64,000 bases of DNA from Agromyces lapidis (lineage in GTDB: Bacteria > Actinomycetota > Actinomycetes > Actinomycetales > Microbacteriaceae): assembly GCF_009749405.1 (NCBI RefSeq), contig NZ_WBIQ01000001.1:1-64000 (forward strand), read 5' to 3'. Every line of letters begins with the position of its first letter. Positions within the stretch are counted from its first letter, which is position 1. Shown piece after piece: positions 1-9,635 of this stretch. The position numbers and the translations under genes are program-made. The notes beneath the pieces are model-generated. The model did no database searches, was not told where the DNA came from, and was given only the letters and a program-made list of their open reading frames with translations.

Positions 1-172
1 TCGTACGGGTCGGGCTGGGTTTGCCCCACTCGGCGCCGACGACTGCGTCCGCGTCAGCTGAGAGGAGCGCGTTGATCATGGTTTGCAGCAGCTGCCGCAT
101 CAGATCCGGGGACGCGTCCGCGAGGGCATCGCCGAGCAGGCCGGCAGGGTCGACAATATGAGGAGCGGTCAT
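1..172 (-). CDS. IS256-family transposase, N-terminal fragment cut by window edge
   Basis: The reverse strand from an ATG at 172 reads MTAPHIVDPAGLLGDALADA and then a segment with SPDLMRQLLQTMINALLSAD and VVGAEWG. This is the usual start of actinobacterial IS256-type DDE transposases (mutator superfamily), which cut and join an insertion sequence. Only about 57 residues lie in the window, so the DDE catalytic core and the far inverted repeat cannot be seen, and intactness cannot be judged. It faces out of the window. Its neighbours to the right are gene scraps and a RES-domain gene of less GC-rich composition, which fits an insertion-prone accessory patch. The family call is from remembered family sequence. 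Confidence 0.85.
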   Translation of the reverse strand, partial: MTAPHIVDPAGLLGDALADASPDLMRQLLQTMINALLSADADAVVGAEWGKPSPTRT

Positions 173-488
173 CGTGATGACTCCATTCGAGTGAGAAGTA
201 GAGAGCTTTCTCGAAGGATCACACAGTGACCGCGTTTACGTCGTGAGCGACGAGGCCGGCCACCGCGCGCTACACCACTATGAGGGACTCAGCCTCCCTT
301 CCTTGGTACTTGCGCCGCCCTGAGAGCGCTGAAGCCCGGTTGGCGGTGGACGAACTGGACGATATTCTCAGGCGAGATCTTGAGACATGGACGCAAATTC
401 AGGGCCGTTGAACCGGACGTGATGGTGCATCGAGGCGAGGTGATAAGGCGCGCATGGCCTTTGCGATGGTTAGATCACGTCGCGCGAC
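173..488. other. Non-coding stretch with possible gene scraps between transposase and RES gene
   Basis: No full gene is visible. The near end of the insertion sequence, including its terminal inverted repeat, should lie in the first ~60 bases, but it cannot be delimited without the other end. A 43-codon frame at 280-411 (+) reads LAVDELDDILRRDLETW near its end and looks protein-like. An overlapping GTG frame at 243-320 gives EAGHRALHHYEGLSLPSL. Two neighbouring protein-like frames suggest a small frameshifted remnant. Neither has a clear ribosome-binding site. Composition is less GC-rich than the rest of the window. Confidence 0.4.
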
Positions 489-1397
489 CTATGCCGTTTC
501 GTAGTTGTGGAACTCGGGGAACCGAGAGGTCTGAAACGCACTGCCCATTTGGAACCATCGGAAATCTCGTTCACTCTCCGCGGGGCCTGGAGAGAACCCG
601 AATGCCTTGATCCCGGGGCCGAGCAGGCCGGTGCTTACCGCTTCGCAATAGGCCACTCCCACCACTCGGAGTACCTCGTGCGCTTTTACCGGACGGAAGG
701 CTGCGTTCACACCTCGTCCACGTGCAATCGAGGGAAAGCTCCACCCGTCGACAGCGCTATCCGGGAGGTCGAACCAGTCCTTCGCTACGCGGTTTGACAA
801 CACATACGTCAGGTCGTTCCTCCCGTCGAACTCTCGAGTAAAGACGTCCCGGTAGAACGCCACCACCGTCGCGTGTGTTGCGAAGAGTTCGGGCGGAAGC
901 CAGTCTGGAGGGGTGTCAGCGGCGATCTGCGTAAGGGTCGCGGCTCGTATCGTCTCATAGCGGATGAGCGCGAATCGTTCGCCACTCGGTACTCGTGCCT
1001 CGATCATTGCTACGACAGGGTCGCCGACGGAGCAGTAAAGCACAGACTCTCCGACTTGGTTTAGCCGGCCAGGACTACGTACATATGGCGTCGGTGCTTC
1101 CCAGAGATCGGCTTCCCGATTCATATCGGGAATAGCGGTGGTGCCGGCAGTGCGCCCTATTCGGCGCGCTCGCCACATTGTCTGAGCGGCCGGATAGTTC
1201 AAGGTGCCAATCGAATACGACGCTGAGACCACCTCTTGTGCATCGCGGACTGAGACTACGTCCAGGAAACGTTCGAGGACCGATTCGTTAGATTCGGGCG
1301 GCGCATCCCAGAACGCTCGCGCCCGCTGCGCGAATCTCTCAGTATCCAGTTCCTTGAGGTAGTTGATATAGGAGTCCTGAACGCTCGAATCGGGCAC
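489..1397 (-). CDS. RES domain-containing protein
   Basis: This 302-residue protein carries the RES signature: an arginine in MWRARRIG (about 74-81), GRLNQVGESVLYCSV (about 110-124) and a glutamate in VAMIEAR (about 129-135). RES proteins are NAD-degrading toxins or related enzymes, usually with an Xre/MbcA-type antitoxin. Here no adjacent antitoxin is visible, and the N-terminal ~70 residues are an extension not typical of the small RES toxins. The GTG start at 1397 is weak. The reading frame continues upstream through nine codons to a TAG and then another open segment, so the annotated start may be that of a truncated gene. Composition and transposase proximity suggest acquisition by transfer. 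Toxin activity is only inferred. Confidence 0.75.
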   Translation of the reverse strand: MPDSSVQDSYINYLKELDTERFAQRARAFWDAPPESNESVLERFLDVVSVRDAQEVVSASYSIGTLNYPAAQTMWRARRIGRTAGTTAIPDMNREADLWEAPTPYVRSPGRLNQVGESVLYCSVGDPVVAMIEARVPSGERFALIRYETIRAATLTQIAADTPPDWLPPELFATHATVVAFYRDVFTREFDGRNDLTYVLSNRVAKDWFDLPDSAVDGWSFPSIARGRGVNAAFRPVKAHEVLRVVGVAYCEAVSTGLLGPGIKAFGFSPGPAESERDFRWFQMGSAFQTSRFPEFHNYETA

Positions 1398-1424
1398 CTC
1401 AGCATCATGGCATCTGATTGCGGT

Positions 1425-1562
1425 CTATGAGCTGAGGCTAGCCACCTTCTGGTTCCCTTCGCCGATCTTGGGCGTGTCCACGGCATACTCCGGAAAGGCA
1501 GCTACGACATCGGCGTCATCGAACACGGGCGTCCTTCCTCCGGCACATTCAAGATTGGACAC
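1425..1562 (-). pseudogene. 45-codon fragment in frame with the RES gene
   Basis: From GTG 1562 the frame reads a protein-like segment including VFDDADVVAAFPEYAVDTPK then IGEGNQKVA and ends at TAG 1425-1427. It lies in exactly the same frame as the RES gene nine codons downstream. The GxGNQKVA part faintly recalls the glycine-rich loop and lysine at the start of a protein-kinase-like domain, but this is too short to prove. The simplest reading is the surviving 5' end of a larger gene whose middle was lost, leaving a stop before the RES part. A short independent peptide is possible. Confidence 0.35.
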
Positions 1563-1645
1563 TAGCGATTGATGATCGGCCCGGTATTGATTCGACTTGA
1601 CCCCAGTTCGGGGGTGGGGAATACTCCGACCGACGATGCGTTGAA

Positions 1646-1666
1646 CTTGAGCGAATCACACTCAAC
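1646..1666. promoter_or_regulatory. HAIR-type inverted repeat (HspR operator) upstream of the Clp ATPase gene
   Basis: CTTGAGC-GAATCAC-ACTCAAC matches the actinobacterial HAIR consensus CTTGAGT-N7-ACTCAAG at 12 of 14 arm positions with the right 7-base spacer. HspR binds HAIR to repress dnaK and clpB until heat shock. It sits 18 bases before the GTG start and just before the AGGAGG ribosome-binding site, so repression of the unfoldase gene is likely. Confidence 0.8.
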
Positions 1667-1683
1667 TTCAATCAGGAGGCCAG

Positions 1684-4290
<2,607 letters not shown>

Positions 4291-4347
4291 CCGCCTCGCG
4301 GCGTCGCTCGTAACCGTGTGAAGCAGCGGCCGTAGCCGGTCGAAGAT

Positions 4348-4382
4348 GAACGCCCGGCCCTCCTCGTGAGGGCCGGGCGTTC
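4348..4382. terminator. Intrinsic terminator between convergent genes
   Basis: A perfect 14-bp stem (GAACGCCCGGCCCT / AGGGCCGGGCGTTC) encloses a 7-base loop. It lies between the Clp ATPase stop (4290) and the stop of the opposite-strand gene (4384), so it can serve both strands. No long T-run follows, as is common in high-GC actinobacteria. Confidence 0.75.
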
Positions 4383-4383
4383 G

Positions 4384-4908
4384 TCATTCTCGCTCGGGGC
4401 GTTCGGGCGGAACGAATTTCTGCCCGGTGCCCGGGATCACGGCGTACCAACCGCCGTCCCCGCCGGTTGCCTGCCGTTCGGCAGCCTGCCGCGCCAGCTC
4501 GGCCCGCTCCGCCCTGGCCGCATCCGCCAGGGCCGTGAAGATCGCAGCGGCCTCGGGATTCGTCGGCGGCGTCGGTGAGCGGTAGCTCGCGTGTCGCGGC
4601 CCGAACCAGACACCGTGCGGCACGGCGAACTCGACCTCGAAGGCCGATCCGAGCTCGTCGCCGAGGCGATGCGCGAGCTCTTGTCGTTCCCGATCGACCC
4701 GAGCTGGCAGCTCGGGGGAACGCCACTCGAGGTCGTGATCGAGACCCTCGTCGTGCAGTCGCCCCCACGCTTGCAGGTCGGCGATCAGCTCGGGGCTGAG
4801 CCCGCTCTGCTCGTATCGAACCGGGTCGGGAAACCAGACGACCGACGAGGCATAGTCGTACATCAGTCGTACGACCTCGGTGTCGTACCGATACTCCTGC
4901 GCCCCCAT
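4384..4908 (-). CDS. Hypothetical protein
   Basis: This is a 174-residue soluble protein of unknown function, and I do not recognise a family. The N-terminal half is acidic and aromatic (EYRYDTEVVRLMYDYASSVV, WFPDPVRYEQSG) with a charged middle (ARVDRERQELAHRLGDEL). The C-terminal half contains an alanine-rich helix (ALADAARAERAELARQAAER) and ends GTGQKFVPPERPERE. No signal peptide or membrane segment is present. The ATG at 4908 gives a well-formed start, and codon use is typical of the window. It stands alone, convergent with the Clp ATPase gene and bounded by hairpins on both sides. Confidence 0.65.
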   Translation of the reverse strand: MGAQEYRYDTEVVRLMYDYASSVVWFPDPVRYEQSGLSPELIADLQAWGRLHDEGLDHDLEWRSPELPARVDRERQELAHRLGDELGSAFEVEFAVPHGVWFGPRHASYRSPTPPTNPEAAAIFTALADAARAERAELARQAAERQATGGDGGWYAVIPGTGQKFVPPERPERE

Positions 4909-4961
4909 GCCCTGATCCTACGAGCGTGGTCAGCCGGGGATGACGCGCCCGCGCGGTGGTG

Positions 4962-4988
4962 GCGAAGTGCCGAAGTGCCGAAGTGCCG
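4962..4988. repeat. Three tandem copies of a 9-bp unit
   Basis: The unit GCGAAGTGC/CGAAGTGCC is repeated three times with near identity, directly before the hairpin at 5001. It is too short for a regulatory assignment and most likely arose by replication slippage. Confidence 0.6.
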
Positions 4989-5000
4989 GGCGTCTCGACG

Positions 5001-5039
5001 CCGAACGCCCGGCCCTCGCGAAGAGGTCCGGGCGTTCGG
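5001..5039. terminator. Hairpin, possible terminator or repeat
   Basis: CCGAACGCCCGG and CCGGGCGTTCGG form a perfect 12-bp stem around a 15-base loop. The stem sequence is almost the same as that of the terminator at 4348-4382 (GAACGCCCGGCCC), so the two may be copies of one element. It lies upstream of the hypothetical gene and downstream of the decayed hydrolase, whose transcription it could end. Confidence 0.55.
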
Positions 5040-5094
5040 TGTCACGCGCGCCTGCTTCCGGCCCCGCCGCGCGGTGACCGCGACCTCGCAACCA

Positions 5095-5130
5095 GGTCTC
5101 GATACGGCGCTGGCGCGCCTACTCGACCGG
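5095..5130. repeat. Dispersed repeat copy 3, intergenic
   Basis: It begins GGTCTCGATACG, has a palindromic GC-rich centre (GCGCTGGCGCGC) and ends CTACTCGACCGG. It is the clearest intergenic copy and defines the element ends used to recognise the other copies. Confidence 0.7.
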
Positions 5131-5153
5131 CGAACGAACCGATGCGTGAGTCA

Positions 5154-5844
5154 CTACAGCGAGCCGACGTCCGTTCCGCGGTCGCGGGTCGCCGAGTCGA
5201 GGTGAGACAGAATCGCGCCCTCGACGTCGGCCGACGCCGGGTACGGGAAGACGTGGCCCACGCCGTCGAGCCAGAGGCCCGAGGCATCCGGAATCGACGC
5301 GGCGAGCCGGCGCCCGTGCTCGATCGGAAAGAAATCGTCGTCGGTGCCGTGCACCACGAGCGTCGGCATCGAGAGCGTCGCCAGCGCGGCTGCCCGAGGC
5401 CGCGTCGCGGCGACCGCGGCCTGGTGCTGGCGGAATGCCCGGAGGTTCAACCCCGGTCGGTTGCGCAGGTCGTACAACACCAGCGCGGCGTTCTCCGCGA
5501 CGTCGACCCCGTTCGGTCCGGACACGCTGATGATCTTGGCGACGCGCTCCTTGACGAGCGAACGCGGGTCGCCGCGAAGCCGGTACTTCAGCAGCGGCAG
5601 GCTGCGGATGGCGAGCAGCGCCAAGCGCCCGACCCTCGGCTCCGGCAGGGTGGGGTCGGTCGGATCGGGTGAGGTTGACATCAGCGTGAGCGAGGCCACA
5701 CGGTGAGGTTGCAGGATCGCCACCGCCGGCCGGAAGGCGCGGGCCGCCGAACCGCAGCCACGCGGCGACGGCCGCCAGGCCGGCGAGGAGACCGCCGATG
5801 ACGGCCAGCGTGGTGAGGGAGAACCGGCTGCTCCGTGTGCTCAT
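5154..5844 (-). pseudogene. Alpha/beta hydrolase, internally deleted
   Basis: The original start is ATG 5844, overlapping the glycosyltransferase stop in ATGA. Its first ~35 residues form a membrane-anchor-like segment (LAVIGGLLAGLAAVAAWL). Near 5725 the protein-like frame changes by one, and the text resumes as HRVASLTLMSTSP, which in intact alpha/beta hydrolases follows the nucleophile elbow. The cap region and the C-terminal PTLVVHGTDDDFFP (acid) and GVGHVFPYP (histidine) are present. The core strands and nucleophile serine are missing, so a catalytic enzyme cannot be made. A GTG at 5723 could start a 189-residue C-terminal piece. It was the third gene of the TetR/glycosyltransferase operon. 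Confidence 0.7.
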
Positions 5845-7061
5845 CGAGGTCGCGCCTCACTGAGGTCGCCGAGCTGCTCGATCGCCTGCAGCGCGGTGCC
5901 CGTTCCGTCTTCGAGGGCCATCCGGTCGCGTGCCGCGCGCACTGCGGCGCCGTAACCCGTGGCCGCGGTGATCGCGGCGGCGAGGCGTTCGGCGCTCAGC
6001 CGGTGCTGCGGAATGGGCGCCGGCCCGAGACCTCGGCGGTGCAGCATGGCGCCCCAGAACGGCTGGTCGGCGATGAACGGCACGACGACCGAGACGGTTC
6101 CGGCGGCGACAGCGGCCTGCACCGTGCCGATGCCGCCGTGGTGCACAGTGGTCGCGGCGCGCGGCAGCACGGCGGCGTGGTCGACGGAGCGCGTCACGAG
6201 CACGTCGTCGCCTCGCAGTTCGTCGGGCACCGCGACGCCGCCGAGCCCGGTGGTGACGAGCAGGCGCAGTCCGCACGCTCGAGCCGCCTCGACGAGCGCT
6301 CGGCCCCGTGCAGCGGGGTCGCCCGCCGCCATCGACCCGAACCCGGCGTAGGCGAACGGGCCGCCGCGCACGAAGGCGTCGACCGCGGGGTCGGGCGTCG
6401 CCGATTCGCTCACCGGGCCGCGCCACGGGCCGGTGAGCACCACCGATTCGGCCCAGTCGCTCGGGCGCGGCAGGATCGCCGGGCTGATCGGCAGGAGCGT
6501 CGCCGCCGGCGCCGACGAGTGGCGCGGGCGCCGCACGCCCATCACCTCGGCCGCCTCGTCGACCTCGCCGCGGAACATCGCACCGGCCGCCGCCGCGGCG
6601 CGGTAGGTGAGCGGGTTCAGCGGCCCCAGGCTGCGGGTCACCGTACCGGCGGCGGGGAACGCGCGCGTCGGGGTCATCGCGGGCACCGTCTCGACGAGCA
6701 CGTGCGGAACGCCGAGCGCGTCGGCGATGAGCGGCGCCGAGAGCACCTTCGGGTGCCACACGATGACCTCGGGCCGGAACTCGCGGGCCATGTGCGCCGC
6801 ATTCACGATCACGCCGCGCATCACCGGCCGCACGACCTCGCGCAGATTGCGCATCGCCGCCAGCGGCGACACGCCCTGCGACTCGATGACCGCCGTGAAA
6901 TCCACGCCCAGGCTCTGCAGGTCGACCCCGGTCGCATCGACGCCCGAGCGATCGGGCGCCGCCACGCGCACCGTGTGGCCGGATGCCGTCGCTCGGCGCG
7001 CCAACGCCACGAACGGTTCGACGTCGCCCCGCGACCCGGCGGTGATGATCAGCACCCTCAC
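5841..7061 (-). CDS. UGT/MGT-type glycosyltransferase
   Basis: This 406-residue GT1-like enzyme would transfer a sugar from a nucleotide donor to a lipid or small molecule. It starts VRVLIITAGSRGDVEPFVAL, the N-terminal glycine/aspartate signature of sterol and antibiotic glucosyltransferases. It carries the nucleotide-sugar motif TTVHHGGIGTVQAAVAAG and FIADQPFWG near the C-terminus. The GTG at 7061 overlaps the TetR stop by four bases (GTGA), implying translational coupling. The regulator upstream and the decayed hydrolase downstream (also overlapping) form one operon. The acceptor is unknown; inactivation of a drug by glycosylation is one possibility given the regulator, but that is inference. 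Confidence 0.85.
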   Translation of the reverse strand: MRVLIITAGSRGDVEPFVALARRATASGHTVRVAAPDRSGVDATGVDLQSLGVDFTAVIESQGVSPLAAMRNLREVVRPVMRGVIVNAAHMAREFRPEVIVWHPKVLSAPLIADALGVPHVLVETVPAMTPTRAFPAAGTVTRSLGPLNPLTYRAAAAAGAMFRGEVDEAAEVMGVRRPRHSSAPAATLLPISPAILPRPSDWAESVVLTGPWRGPVSESATPDPAVDAFVRGGPFAYAGFGSMAAGDPAARGRALVEAARACGLRLLVTTGLGGVAVPDELRGDDVLVTRSVDHAAVLPRAATTVHHGGIGTVQAAVAAGTVSVVVPFIADQPFWGAMLHRRGLGPAPIPQHRLSAERLAAAITAATGYGAAVRAARDRMALEDGTGTALQAIEQLGDLSEARPR

Positions 7062-7681
7062 CGTGACACCTCGGCGGTGAGCCCGGCGGCGGCGAGCAGG
7101 CGATCGTCGGTGGTGAGCCCGTGCGTGTAGAGCTCGGCGAGCGGCACGGAGATCCGCCGGAGCGCCTCCTCGGCGTCGCCGCCGGCCCACGCGGTCAATC
7201 GGTCGAGCATGAGGAACGGGGCGACGCTCACCAGCACCAGCGCCGCGGCCTGCGCCTCGGGGTCGAGGGAGGGACGGAGCCATCCGCTCGCCGCCCCGTC
7301 GGCGATCATCGCTCGCGCGACCGCGAGCAGTCGATCGAAGAGCACAGCGGATGCCTCGCCGCCACTGCCACCGCCAGCGCCGAGCATTCGGGCGAGGTAC
7401 GGGCCGAACACGCCGAGCACCTGGTTCAGCACCTCGGCGGGCGAGGTGGAGGCATCCTGCTTCTCGGCGATGAATCTCACGACGCGGGCGTCGCACTCTT
7501 CGCGCAGCGCCTGCTTCGTGCCGAAGTGATGGGTGACGAGGGCGGTGCTCACGCCCGCGTGGGCTGCGATGTCGCGCATCGTCGCCGCGTCGTAGCCGTG
7601 CACGGCGAACCGGTCGAGCGCGCTCGCGATGATGCGGGCCCGCGCGGTGAGGTCACCGGCAGGCGCGGGGGCTGTACTCAT
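7058..7681 (-). CDS. TetR-family transcriptional regulator
   Basis: This is a 207-residue repressor-type regulator. The N-terminal helix-turn-helix is plain: ASALDRFAVHGYDAATMRDI, AAHAGVSTALVTHHFGTKQA (about 16-58). The C-terminal ligand domain is helical with FDRLLAVARAMIADG. The ATG at 7681 is chosen because the codons before it fall in the likely operator. It is first in an operon with the glycosyltransferase, so it probably autoregulates the whole unit. The palindrome CTGTAC-TCAT-GTACAG overlaps its start codon, and a second GTACAG-containing half follows 13 bases upstream. The ligand is unknown. Confidence 0.85.
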   Translation of the reverse strand: MSTAPAPAGDLTARARIIASALDRFAVHGYDAATMRDIAAHAGVSTALVTHHFGTKQALREECDARVVRFIAEKQDASTSPAEVLNQVLGVFGPYLARMLGAGGGSGGEASAVLFDRLLAVARAMIADGAASGWLRPSLDPEAQAAALVLVSVAPFLMLDRLTAWAGGDAEEALRRISVPLAELYTHGLTTDDRLLAAAGLTAEVSR

Positions 7682-7708
7682 GTACAGGATTCTGTCGCTG
7701 TGTACAGC
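7672..7708. promoter_or_regulatory. TetR operator candidate over the regulator start
   Basis: The perfect inverted repeat CTGTAC-TCAT-GTACAG (7672-7687) covers the ATG, and GCTGTGTACAGC (7697-7708) repeats the same half-sites. Two sites at the 5' end of a TetR gene fit autoregulation. Confidence 0.55.
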
Positions 7709-7795
7709 GGTGCGCAAGACTGCCGGTCGGCGAATCAGCCACGCCGCGTCGGTGGTGAAGATGAACCCGACAAGCTCACGGACGCAGCGGCCGGT

Positions 7796-9181
7796 TCAAC
7801 CCGCCCCGGCGCCGCTCAACGCCGCGAGTCGCGCCGCCCCCGGCGCCGAGTGGGTCTGCAGGCGATCGAGGGTCTCATCGAGCAGGGCCGAGCGCGGGGC
7901 ATCCAGCGAGATGCGCGCCGGATTGATCGCGACCGTCGACGCCCACGACGAGATGTCGCGTTCCGCACCGAACGAGCCCGCGTTGCGGGCGCCCACCGCG
8001 GTCATGCGCGCCCACGCGGCCATCGAGTCGGGGTAGGGCGACGGCGGGCAGAGCCGGTTCTTCTCGACGTCGTCGCTGCGGGTGGCCTCGACGTAACCGG
8101 CGATCGCCGCGCCGAAGCAGGGAAAGCCCGCCCTGATCGGCTGGAGCGTCATCTCGCCGGGAGTCCAGACGGGTACGAGCGGGCGGGTGATCAGGCCCTC
8201 GCCGGCGCAGTGCACCACGAGGGTGCCCGCGGGGATCTCGATCGATCCACCGGTCAGGTCGATTCGGTCTCGCCCCACCCGGCGGATGCGCCCGAGACGC
8301 ACGACGCGCCCGATCGTGCGCAGCAGCTCGAGCTCCCAGACGGCCAGGGTGGGGGTTCTCGCCATCGTGGGCATCACCGAGCGGTCGATCCGCAGCATGA
8401 TGCCCGCGTCCTCCAACTGCAGGAACAGCTGCTCGAGCGACGTCGCCGACTCGGCGGCCTCCATCAGGTCGGCGACCATGCCGAGGAACACCTCGGGCAC
8501 GGGCTGCACGACCGCGCGGTTCAGCATCCACGGATCGCGGGGCCGAATCCAAGTGATCGCGCCGGGGTCGACGCCGCGCGCCAGCAGCCAGACGCACGCG
8601 TCGGTCGCCGTCTTACCCGAACCCACGATCACGTACCGCCTCGGCGGCTCGGCGAGGTGCGCGAGCTCGTTGACCGGCGTCACGCGGGCGCCGTCGACCA
8701 CCTCGAACGGCGGCGGCATCTCGGCGGGCACGCGCGGGGCGAGGTAGTGCGCGTCGACGACCCGGCAGCGCTCGGGCACGGTGAACCGCTCGCCCGAGAC
8801 CCGCGAGACGAAGCTGCGCTCGCCGAGGTACTCGCAAGCTGCGAAGAACTCGACCCGATCGGACTCGAGCATGCGGTCGAGGATGCCCTCGTAGTACGCG
8901 CCGATCTCGGCCTTCGTCGCCCGCTCCTGCAGCCCCGCCTCGGGCCCGCGGTGCTGCACGCGGCCGCCGCCGAGCAGGGTCGAGGCCACACCGTAGAGCG
9001 CGGAGGCCTGGTGCAGGCGCACGAAGGGATAGGCCTCGAGCCAGTGCCCGCCGACGCCGTGGCGCCGGTCGACGAGCGCCACCCGCACCTCGGGCGCATG
9101 GTCGATGAGGGCGTCGACGAAGGCCATTCCCATGGCGCCGGCGCCGACCACGAGGTAGTCGGCCTCGACCGGGGTGGTCAC
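7796..9181 (-). CDS. FAD-dependent NAD(P)-binding monooxygenase-like oxidoreductase
   Basis: This 461-residue protein has an N-terminal dinucleotide site (DYLVVGAGAMGMAFVDALI), the WLEAYPFVRLHQ segment seen in flavin-containing monooxygenase-like proteins, and a second Rossmann motif (RYVIVGSGKTATDACVWLL, about 205-223). This layout matches FAD/NADPH enzymes that oxygenate small substrates, or their non-catalytic relatives. The GTG at 9181 is the first start preceding the FAD motif. The SnoaL-like gene ends 11 bases upstream, so the pair is probably cotranscribed. The substrate cannot be deduced. The C-terminal ~40 residues are alanine-rich and poorly conserved in appearance. Confidence 0.75.
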   Translation of the reverse strand: MTTPVEADYLVVGAGAMGMAFVDALIDHAPEVRVALVDRRHGVGGHWLEAYPFVRLHQASALYGVASTLLGGGRVQHRGPEAGLQERATKAEIGAYYEGILDRMLESDRVEFFAACEYLGERSFVSRVSGERFTVPERCRVVDAHYLAPRVPAEMPPPFEVVDGARVTPVNELAHLAEPPRRYVIVGSGKTATDACVWLLARGVDPGAITWIRPRDPWMLNRAVVQPVPEVFLGMVADLMEAAESATSLEQLFLQLEDAGIMLRIDRSVMPTMARTPTLAVWELELLRTIGRVVRLGRIRRVGRDRIDLTGGSIEIPAGTLVVHCAGEGLITRPLVPVWTPGEMTLQPIRAGFPCFGAAIAGYVEATRSDDVEKNRLCPPSPYPDSMAAWARMTAVGARNAGSFGAERDISSWASTVAINPARISLDAPRSALLDETLDRLQTHSAPGAARLAALSGAGAG

Positions 9182-9192
9182 GACGACCCCGG

Positions 9193-9588
9193 CTACCCGA
9201 CCCGATCGGCGTGCCGGTGCACGACGCGCCAGCCGTCGTCGCCGCGACGGTACACCTGGGTGGCGCGCAGCGTGAAGCTGCGCGGCTCGCCGTCGATCGA
9301 GGCGGCGATCCGCTCGTAGCCCACGGTGTAGGCCATCGTGCCGAGCACCTCGAACGAGATCAGGTCGAACTCGTAGTCGGCGCAGTTCGAGAAGCTCGTC
9401 GAGAGCTCGTCGAACGCCTCGACGAGCTCGGCGTGGTTCGACACGTTGCGCCAGGCGCCGAGCACGGTCACCGGTTCGTCCTCGGCCCAGATCGCACGAC
9501 GCGGGCCCGCGTCGCCGTCGAACATCGCGCGCTCCGCCCGCACGAAGTCGCGCTGCAACCAAATCAAGAAATCCTCACGATCGGTCAT
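9193..9588 (-). CDS. SnoaL-like / nuclear transport factor 2-fold protein
   Basis: This 131-residue protein has an NTF2-like cone fold pattern: an N-terminal helix (FLIWLQRDFVRAERAMFDGD), a WAEDEPVTVLGAW strand pair, and a C-terminal VYRRGDDGWRVVHRHADRV typical of SnoaL_3/calcium-kinase-like domains. Such proteins are small-molecule isomerases or binding partners. It precedes the flavoprotein gene with an 11-base gap, suggesting a shared pathway step. The ATG at 9588 is supported by the onset of protein-like sequence. Activity is not predicted. Confidence 0.75.
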   Translation of the reverse strand: MTDREDFLIWLQRDFVRAERAMFDGDAGPRRAIWAEDEPVTVLGAWRNVSNHAELVEAFDELSTSFSNCADYEFDLISFEVLGTMAYTVGYERIAASIDGEPRSFTLRATQVYRRGDDGWRVVHRHADRVG

Positions 9589-9635
9589 GTTCTCAGGATC
9601 CTCCCGTCTGAGGTCGCGCACAATCACCGTCGCGC

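Noticed and set aside
5835-7130. Long plus-strand frame over the glycosyltransferase
   Set aside because: The minus-strand frame has the GT motifs and operon overlaps; the plus frame is Arg/Gly-rich without any motif.
5841-9588. Secondary-metabolite gene cluster (glycosyltransferase, flavin oxygenase, SnoaL-like)
   Set aside because: No polyketide, peptide synthetase or terpene core gene is present, and the genes fall in separate transcription units.
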